Shown here piece by piece: positions 53,922 through 64,000 of a stretch of DNA of 64,000 nt. Position 1 is the first letter of the stretch. Every line of letters begins with the position of its first letter. The notes beneath the pieces are model-generated. The model had not been told where the DNA came from. It searched no databases and saw nothing but the letters and a program-made list of their open reading frames with translations. The stretch is from Cardiocondyla obscurior (Eukaryota > Arthropoda > Insecta > Hymenoptera > Formicidae), in assembly GCF_019399895.1 (NCBI RefSeq), contig NC_091865.1:377001-441000 (forward strand), in the 5' to 3' direction. Made by a program: the position numbers and the translations under genes.

Positions 53922-54705
53922 GAAAAGCCGCGGAACTCCCGACTCGTGGAGGTTTCGAACGTATGAGCAGAGCTCGAGCGATTCGAGCATGTTATTCAGT
54001 TCGAAGGTCTCCCCGACTTGCGGGAGTTTCGAGTTTACGCGCCAGAGAGCTTCAAGTGGACAATGCTGTGCCGACAATGTCGAATTTTCGGCACAACTAT
54101 TTTACAAACTGAGAAATTGTAGTAATTAGCAGTGCAGTGCGCTCGAGTGATGCGGAAAGTGCTATAACTGACTCGATAAATGCTCGATAAATAGACGAAC
54201 ATTATTCCGTGGAGCATCACTATCGTAAACTGGCCACGCCAGACTTCTGCGTTAACGGCAACGAAGAGTTTAAGCGAGTGAGTATGCACGTGAGAGAATA
54301 CATGGGCGAATGGAAATTTTTATTAAGGTAATAACGGAACATTTTGTAAAGAATTTTCTACGAGTTTAAATTCAGTTCCAAGTAGTTTTAGTCTTTTCGT
54401 GTGGCATCGTATCGAACGTACGCGATCGAATGGATTAAATGTCTGGTAAGAGTTGTACAGAACAGGAAATTAATTTCAGTAATGTAAGAGCGATGTAAGC
54501 CACATATCCGTATACTCTAAAAATCTTATAAGTTTTGAACAAGACGAGAAACATCACGCTAACTTAACTCTACAATCAAGAAATATTTTTTTTTTTAATA
54601 TCTGACAGGTTCGACCAAATCGTTATCGAATTGCTTTTTAGATCTTTATTGGATCTTCTATTTGTAACGTGGAGCGCAATTTGAAAGACCAAAGCTCTGT
54701 TCTAT

Positions 54706-54725
54706 TATATATATATATATATATA
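54706..54725. repeat. (TA)n microsatellite
   Basis: About ten TA units lie in the presumed 3' flank of atk. Confidence 0.9.
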
Positions 54726-54776
54726 CAACATAAAAGGGATCGACATCGGGCAGACACAAGATGCTTTTCAGAACAT

Positions 54777-54795
54777 GAGTGAGTGAGTGAGTGAG
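54777..54795. repeat. (GAGT)n microsatellite
   Basis: Nearly five perfect GAGT units lie 50 bp after a TA microsatellite in the presumed 3' flank of atk. Confidence 0.9.
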
Positions 54796-54864
54796 CTTAT
54801 TTCATTCGCGAAAAATCGAATTCGCGGACGCCGAACAATATTTTATTAAAAAAAAAATAATAAT

Positions 54865-54874
54865 AATAAAATAA
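54865..54874 (+). terminator. Possible poly(A) signal for atk
   Basis: Overlapping AATAAA and AAATAAAA sit about 950 nt past the atk stop in an A-rich tract. An ATTAAA near 54435 is an alternative. AT-rich DNA produces such hexamers by chance, so this is weak without transcript data. Confidence 0.2.
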
Positions 54875-57800
54875 AAAAGAGTTCTCTCGCGTCTCTGTAA
54901 TATAACGCTCAGTCTTCTTCAAGAAATATGAAATTTTGAAGAGTGTATGAAGCACGATCTCGCGAGTGCTCTCGGACAACTGTAAACGACAACGAGGGGA
55001 AATAGGCGGTAGGATAGAGTTCGCTTCCGTGTAACACACGACGTGCATTTGCCGAACGATTTACGACTAAACACTGCGTTATTACGTGTCGTCCCCGGGG
55101 CCGCCGCTCGCGGATGAGATCGGACGGGTGTGTGAAGTAGCTATTGTGTTTTCTTAATGGCTCGGCAAACCGCGCGGTTTAGAACGTCACCCACGGGCCG
55201 ATCTCGCGAAATGGCGAACCATTTTGCGGTGAACGCCCGCGGTACGATGGTACCATCAATTTCCGATTGGGCCGCGCGCAGATCATCAGGGCGGCGGGAT
55301 GGGAAAAAAATTGCTCAACCCTGCGAGCGATCGATCGCGCGACGGATTCCAGATCCTCCAGACGATGAAAGAGAAAAGGATGTAAAAAAGAGAAAAAAAA
55401 AAAAAAAGAAAGAAGTGTAAATTTAAAAGAAATACGTATATATTACATCCGTCTAGTGCTCCAATGCAATTTCGTAGAATAAGATGCGAGATCCGATATT
55501 AAGTTAACTTTCCTTTCGGCAGAGATATGACTAATTCTTTTTATTACATTAGTGCATATATTTGCATCGTAAAAACGTGAATTTTTTACGCGAACGTTAT
55601 ATCGGTTTATCAATAAAGAGATCAAATATTCCGCTATCGTCTGCAGAAGATTAATAAAGATACGAAGGTAGGTCAGATATAAAATTATACACGAATCTGT
55701 TTTATACCTTTTCCTTCTGGGTCAAATATTCGCGTCTGAATACTGGCTGTTGTTGGAGAATCGGCGATTAAGGTGACGTTCTGTGGATCGTGTTTAGAAC
55801 TTATAAATACGTGAAACGGTTGTATATAGATTCATACGTATCGGGAAAATATGTATTCAGTGGTTAAGGATGTCGATATCACCGAGATTATTATCATTAA
55901 AATTCTAATGATCTCTTAAATAGCGAAACAACAATAGTAGTTATATTAGCATCGACGCGTCGATCCTCTTCGATTGATAGGAAGCCAACGGAGCCAGGTC
56001 CACCAAAAAACTTTTATCGCGATGGATTGATGTAACGCATTTTTGCATTAGAAATGAATGACGCGCCGGTTGGCACGTTTTTCCGGATTCGATTTAGATT
56101 AATAGATCCGGCTCGCTTCGATATCGTCGATAACCGGGATAATCACCGCATCGAGTATTAAAGCCGCAAACGCAACGAAACGTCGCGTTTAGCGAAGAGA
56201 AATTTTTAATGTCAACGCGAAGCCCCGCGTTTACGTTTCGACGGAACGGCGAAATGATTATCGAGGCGATATACGATATTCAGCGAGCTCGTTATGAAAA
56301 ATCGTTACAAAATGCAGCGCTGCGAAAAACGTAGCCGATCTGACGGACGCGCACGTCGGTAGTTCGTTATCGCATTACTGGATCGTTTCGGCATCGTCCG
56401 ATGGGCAAGGCTCTCGTTTCGCGACCGTACGGAGAAGAGAGGAGTTCCGAGGAAGAGGCAGAGCGAAAATCACGGGCGAATTGGCGGAAATCGACGCGGA
56501 GCGAGGATCTACGATGTATGTGCGTTCTCGTTACACACTGTGTACTGTAACATATACGTGCGTCACTGTAATAAAAATGCAAATTCTTTTGTAATCAGGT
56601 GTTTTTCATCTTCCGCGCCGGATGCCGGCGAGCGGGCGAGCGCGAGGCGAACGATGAGGGACGTATTAATCCGTCCGGGGCCGATATCGCCGAGCGAACG
56701 AGATTGAATCATAACCGACCTGGGTTTTTCTTACCTACCTCACGGTGCCGCTCCCCCGCGCGTGTACGAAGAGGAAAGGTGCGACGCGGTTCTATCACGT
56801 CGTTTTCTATCCCGCGGACCCTTCCCGCCACCGATCGCGAGTGAATGCCCCGATTTTACGAGGGTATATTCCAAACGCACGGCAGGGATTACGTTTCTCC
56901 GCGTTACGCGTTATGTGTACATAGGCTTCTAACAGAATACGGCTTACATTGGGAGCGAGATTGATTTGTGGAATATATTAATTTCCATCGGCGATATCGG
57001 CCGTTTCGACGAGTTTCATTGAACTCACAATCACACGTGGACTCACCGGGCGTATCGGTGAATATAAATTGACAACTTTTTGGCAGAGTGAAACGAATAC
57101 AAGGCAATCTCCATCACCGCGGTCCGTCGTCACAAAGAACGGGATGAAGATAACTTATTAAAGGTAAGCTGCACAGAATTCTTTATTGCTTTTGTATCGG
57201 TTTTCTTGATTGGTGCACCTTCAAAGGATAACATCAAGTTGATAAGTCGGTGGTTAGTGATATGTAAATTTTATAAACGTATTGCAAAAATCCTTTCGTG
57301 TTAATTACTTGAGTAAAAATTAAATTGAGATAAAATAATATTGAAAATTAATATAAAAGTTATAAGTATTGCTTCTTTTATAATAAAATAAATTTTAATT
57401 TCTACGTTAACGCGTTCAAACGAAATTCAAATGGCGACGATATCTAATTCTTATCGTCCGTACAACATGTGCTAAGGAAATCGATGTCATCCACGCCGCG
57501 AGAATAAAATGCCAAAGCATTTCTAAGAATAACGCGGTCCACGGGAAGCCTTGTGGTTCCCGGGAGGCGCAATCGGAATTTCTAAAATATGCGGCCTGGT
57601 CTCGTTTATTTCGGCGTTTGCAGCACCGACGGGGGCGGTTACCTCTTTAAACTCGTTCCCTACGTCTCGTATAAATTTTCCAGCGTCTCGACGAAACGCT
57701 TCCCGTCTGCTTTATCGTATTTCCTTGCAATTAACCCCTCCTTGCCGTTCCCGCGCCCCGCGCAGCATCCACCGCCTACCTAGCCGCGTCGGCCGTGGAT

Positions 57801-60800
57801 CGCGAAGTAGAAGCGTTCTGCATATTTCATTTGTTCCTAGGTGCGCTCCGGGAGGCTGAGCGCGTCCCGGTTTCGTTCTTCCGGAATTGCAAGGGCGGTG
57901 ACCCGTGGCCAGGAAATTGAAACTCACCGTTAAGAACACGCGTATACGCCGCCGATGGCGGTCCGGACCGGTAGGGTGCCAAGGGCGGCGGCTGCGCGAG
58001 AAACATTACGCGAAGAATACCCGGACGATCGTGCTCTACGACGTCCGCTCGTAAAAAGAAAGCAATTAATCTCGTATAAATGTAATTAATGCGAGCTAAT
58101 TAATTAACTCTCCGGTAAAGCGCAGTAATTCGCAATTAGTCAGGTTGAGCGTGAAAGAGATAGGGTTATTGGGTTTCGGTCAAGTGCCGGTATTGAAATC
58201 GATTGACTAGGAAAGCAGTCGTATTTGTATCGCGCTTAAGCATCGCTGATTTTCTTTTTTCTTTTTTTTTTATTTTTATTTTTTTATTGTCGCATCGATT
58301 CTTTCACAGTACTGCATGCAGCAGGCAAGATTTTTTTTTTCTTTTTAATTTAACCAATTCTTTCGCGTTCGTGTCCCCTCGCTTGTCTTCGGACGTTATT
58401 TATTGCTGTCACGGTACCGAAAAAGGGACATTAAAACTTAAACAGGAATACGGGATACTTAAAGATTAAGGACCATGAGTTATCGCACGTTCTCGCGCCA
58501 CCTGTCTACAAATTGTTACCCGTGAAAAAGAATGACATGGGTTGAAAAAAAAAAAGTTCTCGAGTCGCTATCAATTTTTCCGTTTGCCCATGCTTCGCTT
58601 AATGAGACAGGGTTTAAGCAATTTCGCGTGCATGTACAAAATTACGAAACGCAACACTTTCTGTTACATTCTTTTGTATTGTTTCATCAACTCGTGTGTA
58701 GTTATAAAAAAAAAAAAAGTGGAGCAACGGTAAAAATATTAAAAAAAAAATTACAAAGAAAATGAAAAATGTTTTGCGACTTTTGACTGAAATTCATCTT
58801 AAAGTTTTGCGAGAGAATACAAATGCATTATATACCGTTTCATTGAAATGAATACTTGGCAATTACTGAAAGTGAGCTTATTGCATTCCAAATTTTATGC
58901 GTAACATTATTATGCACATGGTACATTAAACTAAAATTTCCTTTATTGCATTTTTCGTACTGCTCTCAATATTCATACTTTCTGTTCAATCACTAAAGAA
59001 GAATACGTTATTCATTTATATGTTGTTTATCATATTTATTATTTAATCGTCGCATACACGGTTGCATTATTTTGTAATTTTAATAATCCGTTTGTGTTCA
59101 CTTCATCCTGCTTAACAAAGTATAATGTAAAAGTTAATTGTTTTGCATTTTAAAGAGCGTATTCTCTATCCAAGTTCCGTTGCAACGCTGGCACGTAGTG
59201 GTTTGTGAAATAATTGCAAAATATTCTGACGTGTGTTTATCGTGCTAGAAAATATTCATATCGCCTTAGTAATAATTCCATCAAGTAAAAATGTAAATTA
59301 TAATTCCGCACGCGGATGATTTCTTAATTATTGTCGTAATTATAAAAGGTGCCAGAAGATCGAAATTTGTTCTCGATATTCATGATATGCTATCTTAGAA
59401 TTTCTGTTTTATTCATTATTTTTCTGGCACGTCTCTGTTGTATCGCGAGCAACTGAGGCGTATAATTACACCGATCGATGTACCTACCATTTTAGACACA
59501 TACGTGTACGTACACGTGTACATATGTGTGCCTTTAGAAATCCGAAATTTCTCTGGAGTATACGTCGTTTGACACTATTAAAGTAATATTTTTCCTATCA
59601 AGCGAGCTACGTCTTAATCAACGTTCTTTCATCAAGAAAAAAAATTATTCGAAGTAGAAAAAAGAAAAGAACAGTCAAAGCCTCTTGGCGTTTTTAAAAG
59701 CCCTTGCTAGGAAGAAATAATTTATCAGTTCCATCGACATGTATAATTTTTTAAAAATAGGAAAACAGAAAAATTGTAAACCCGTGCAACTGTAAATGAA
59801 AAAAATATTGGCAATCTGTATCTATCTTGTCTCAAACTTCGATATAAGCAACGTGGATTTCGCGATGTTTGCGATATTACGGGGATAAGTCAAAGCCGAC
59901 ATTTAATACCGATAAAGCGCGTTTATTCTCTTGTTATAAATCGGTCACGCATATAAACTTTTCCTGCGGAAGTTTCGGTCAAAACTTTGGGAGAACAGCT
60001 CCGAGAAAGATCCGAAGAGACGACGTAAAAAATAAACGCTACGAAAATTTCGTAATAAGGTTAATACGGGATCTATGTCGCGAGGGGCGGCTGGATTTTC
60101 TATTGCACGTAGGCGTATAGCGCAAATATGAAGTCGAGGACAGGCAAATACTGCGCAACTGGGACAGCCCGAGATGTTGACGGGACGTTTTTCTGCTTTT
60201 CTCTGAAAATCTCGCCTAGCTTATTTGATTACTGGGTCTGTGTGTGCTCGGGAAAAAAAAAACTTTGTTTGATTTAGCAGAACTGTGTCAAGCACGAAGA
60301 CGATAATGCCAAGTATATTTTGAAATCCAAAAGTACTCCGCGAAAAGATATTTTTCCTGCAAAAGTCGTGCCAAGCTTTATAGGGAAACTAATGCTGGAT
60401 AAAAATTCAAGTTATTTTCAGCTGACGGGAAAGAAAATAAACGGAGTACATTTTTGTTACTCGCGCTGGATTACGTTTTCGAGGCTCGCCTCTAATGTCA
60501 ATGTAGAGCGGTAAAAAATTAAGTCCCGCGATTGTTGGAAATTTCTTCAAAGGTCAGGTCGTGATCGTTTTACGAAACCTCATTTCTGATTTATGCCTCC
60601 TCCGAAATCTCAATCCTACTCGCGTTTAAATAATTTCGCGCTCGCCGTTATTACACGGTCTTTTCTTCTCATACCGTTGGGAAGAAAACGCTTCGTCTTG
60701 CCGTCTGTTCCCGTGCTGTTCAATCGTCCGTTTCACTTAATTTCAAGCGGGCCGTGCCAAGAGGGAACTTTGCAAAATTTTACGTTGGCGGCTGCGGCGA

Positions 60801-63800
60801 CAACGTACGAACGAATCAATGTATCCGCTTTATGAAGTATGCATATCGCGCAACTCGCGGCCTGTGCACCGCGCGAAGCTTTTGTTGAGTAACGCCGAGA
60901 CTGCAATTCGCGGTAAGCGGTTTTGCGGTGTATACGGCGAAGCTCCCTACAGAGGATGGTTAGTAAAGGAAACGTGCAACAGGAGATGAGAGAAAAAGAG
61001 AGAGACAAAGAAGAAGGGAGTGGGTTTTGCAATATCGATAATACGTTTCATACAATAGAAATTTGGAACAACGGGGGCTTCTCACAAGGCGCTTAATTTC
61101 GAACGCACAACGAAGAAGCGTAAACTTGCAGAAAAAAAAAAAGATATTGTAATTAGTACTCGAAGTACAAAGCAACAAAGTTAGAATATTTCTATAATTT
61201 TGTCTTTTAACGCGATCCCTTCACGCGCGCTTTAAAGATACTACGCGAAAGCGCATTGCTTCGTACTCCTGTTATGTATCCTTCATTATTACAGAAAGAT
61301 CGAAACGCGAAGGGAATCTCATTCTTTCAGCACGTCGACTTTGTGGCTTCTAACACGACATCCGCATTTCTAACTCGATCCCGGTCGAATCGCGAAGTTC
61401 AGTCACTGAAAGTTTACACCGGCCGAGAGCCAGGCCGCGACATCAATTCCACATTATCCAAAAATCTCGGCTGGAAGTCCCTCGCGGTTTTTCTACGCTT
61501 CTTCTTCTCTTCTTCGGAGCATTCATTTAAAAAGTCCGCGTCGCAGGAACAAGTCACCGAGCAGAGTAGACACGTCGCGTGACATTTGCATCGCTCAAAT
61601 AGGTAATAACCGTAGATGCGGCCGGATAATCCTCTTCGTCACAATTTGAGTAGTCGCGCGCATTGTACGGCGCAAAAATACCGCACTATCGGAAACTCGG
61701 GGTGCAGTCAAAGATTTCTCGAGATCAAAGAGCTCCCCCTGATGCCGTCTGAGGCGTTGCCGCGCGGCTGCTGGTTGCGTCTTTGACTTTTAGGAAAATA
61801 AGATTTACCGGTCCGTGAGGAGAAAGCTGGGTGAACGTTCGGCGTTGATTTCCTTTCGCGCGACGAGAAGGTAGGACGCTGCTCAAAGCCCTTCCGCAAG
61901 AAACACGTGACGCTCAAGGAATACAGAATGTACCGGGGAAAAAATGTGGCATACTTCCAAGAAGAATCTTCAGAGAGATTATCTTCTCCGAGTGCCTTAA
62001 GGGACGGGTTAAAAATTTGTTTATTTAATGTGTATCACGGCAATATTTTATACATAATAGATAGTTACGTTTTTTGTACAGTTTTATTTTTACAGTTTTA
62101 TCTAGTTAAAGGAGCTCGCGTTGGAATTTTTTTTTCACGTCAATTAGTACCGCGAATCATTAAATGAGTTATTGCACGTCGCTCGGGATAACATTCTGGA
62201 TATATAAAATATTTTGAATTTCGGAAAATGAAATTATTTAAACCACGTGTCTCCTTCACGTCACAATGATGATGTACTCTAATATGTCGAATGCCAGCAG
62301 CGAGAAACTCGTCAACGTCTATTTGACCTCAATGTAATTTTCCGAGGGACGCGCGTTCATGCTTTTATATTAATATTCAGCGTAATCTCTGGTGGAGCCG
62401 TCGAATCGGATCTATCTCACCACATAAAATTACACGAGTAATACGTACTTCGATGAATCGCCTCCCCCGGGGAAATTCGGCATGTGCGCTCATTGTTCGT
62501 AAAAGAATCGAAAGAAAGACGAAGGTGCTGAATAGACGAGAGCTCTTTCGAACTTAGCTTTGACAAAAATCCTGTAGTATTCTAACACAACACTGCTCCC
62601 TGCAGACAAAGTTAAGATTTAAATAGGATCAATCAAATGTCGTTATGCCGTGATGATACATGACGAATATTAGAGTAGTAATAATTCGCTTTAATTAATT
62701 AAAGATTGATCGTACGAGATCATACGATTTTTGAACACATTATTCGTAGTATCTGGCGACACGTATGAAATGGATTTATATTTTTATGTTAGTGTTTCTT
62801 TTCTTTTTTTTTTATTATAATGTCGCGGACAGAAACAATTTTCCTAAGATTGTGCGCGACGAGGAAAATTGTGCGAGACAGCTAAATCTTGTATACCTCT
62901 GTCCATCTTTCATGACGCGATCGTATATGATGGCGTGGCGAATGTAAATTCGCCCTCGGGGATGTCGCGAGCTATGAAACTACGAACTATGAACATTTAC
63001 TGAAAATGGAGCGGGATCATCTACATTGGCTGCGGAGCAGGGTAACGTAGGCGGCTCGGTTTTACCTCCGCGCCTTAAAGTTTGTAAATAATTCAGCGTC
63101 GTCTGCGCACAACGGGTCCCGTCGCCGTCGTTGTCGATGCCGACGACCGGGATGTATAGAAGTGCGAGAGAAAGAGAAAGAAAGTTAAAAAAAAAAAAAA
63201 GATAAAAAAAAAGTAGAAGAAGAAGTGGAAAGGACGTAAATAAGGTGAGAGAAAAACGCCGAGCGAAATACGATAAGAGCTTCCGTCCCCACTTGGTTTC
63301 CGGCCAATTCTACGAAGGCTGGTGCAGCGATCGGGAGGTGCAACGATCACGTGCAGACCTTATTGCAAGCGAATCGTGAGATTTCCTATTTCCATGCATT
63401 TCGAAGCGCGCGATTCTAGCCTAACGCCCGGGGACACCCCGGACGCCCCAGGATTATTACGGTCGAGATTATCGAGGAAACGCGACTCCCACATCCGCAA
63501 CCCTGGTATAACAAACTGTGAATAATTTGTTTTCTCTCCTTTCAACAGCGAAATCGGAACTCTACAAATTATGGAGAGATAAAGAGAGAGATAGATAGAT
63601 AAAGAGATAGGGATGAGAAAGGGCAGAGAGAAGTGGATATCTGATCGAATAATTTTAAGGGATATTAGAAAACTATTTTAATAAAACATAAAATGCACCT
63701 ACATTTATTTGTCTCGGCACATTAAAAAGTATCACATATAAAAAAAAAAATTGTGATTTAAAAACGAACGCGTATGTCCCCGAGCGTGACATTCCGAGTT

Positions 63801-64000
63801 GCAACTCATCGCGAAGGTATTTTTCCTGCTTGAATGCATAATATATCGTACAAATAATTTATTAAAATATTGTCAAATGTAATGCGCGTTTGACGAAACA
63901 TATTCTATGAGAGAAATTTGTATAAAACGTGAAAGCACACATAGGCGAAAACTAAATTAATGTTATTACACATACGAGCAAATGTGAAAGGGGTAAAAGA
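54875..64000. other. Noncoding stretch downstream of atk
   Basis: CpG-rich patches (55.1-55.4, 56.0-56.9, 57.5-58.0, 60.5-62.0, 63.0-63.5 kb) alternate with AT-rich DNA. An imperfect palindrome centred near 59509 and GA/GATA-rich tracts near 63570-63610 are present. No coding exon can be supported. Confidence 0.5.

Overview
This is eukaryotic, intron-bearing, AT-rich nuclear DNA. Scattered CpG-dense patches, many poly-A/T runs, CT/GA and TA microsatellites and long gene-poor stretches point to a hymenopteran insect, and I lean towards an ant. The species cannot be named from the sequence alone. Two protein-coding genes are supported at residue level. The first is a secreted GH13 alpha-glucosidase (maltase) on the minus strand (17569 to 15733, two exons, 581 aa). 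The second is an orthologue of the Drosophila leucine-rich-repeat protein Artichoke on the plus strand (47578 to 53921, four coding exons, 1433 aa).

Layout. From 1 to about 6.4 kb there is AT-rich sequence followed by a CpG-rich block (3.0-6.4 kb) that contains one unexplained 235-codon open frame. From 6.4 to 10.8 kb a chain of exon-like segments with good splice sites but no convincing reading frame looks like the untranslated 5' end, or a noncoding transcript, of a plus-strand gene. From 13.9 to 17.6 kb is the maltase locus: the intact gene, and immediately downstream on the same strand a decayed second copy that has lost the part of exon 1 coding for all three catalytic residues. Upstream of the maltase (18.1-19.4 kb) lies a small cluster of structured repeats: a 163-bp inverted repeat, two mutually exclusive short hairpins and a three-unit tandem repeat. 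From 19.4 to 47.5 kb I see no supportable coding gene, only AT-rich DNA with CpG-rich islands, among them a very GC-rich block near 37.8-38.0 kb with a double E-box and a cluster of AGGTG/CACCT sites at 44.2-44.5 kb. Artichoke fills 47.5-53.9 kb. The remainder to 64 kb is noncoding as far as I can see.

The two genes have unrelated jobs. The maltase cleaves terminal alpha-1,4-linked glucose from dietary sugars outside the cell. Artichoke is a cell-surface/extracellular LRR protein, linked in the fly to sensory cilia and larval locomotion. Their proximity shows no functional link. I found no CRISPR array, rRNA, convincing tRNA, intact transposase or viral gene. I do not see a clearly new biological system. 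The items most worth a second look are the maltase pseudogene, the repeat cluster upstream of the maltase, the untranslated exon chain, and the membrane-anchored C-terminus of Artichoke.
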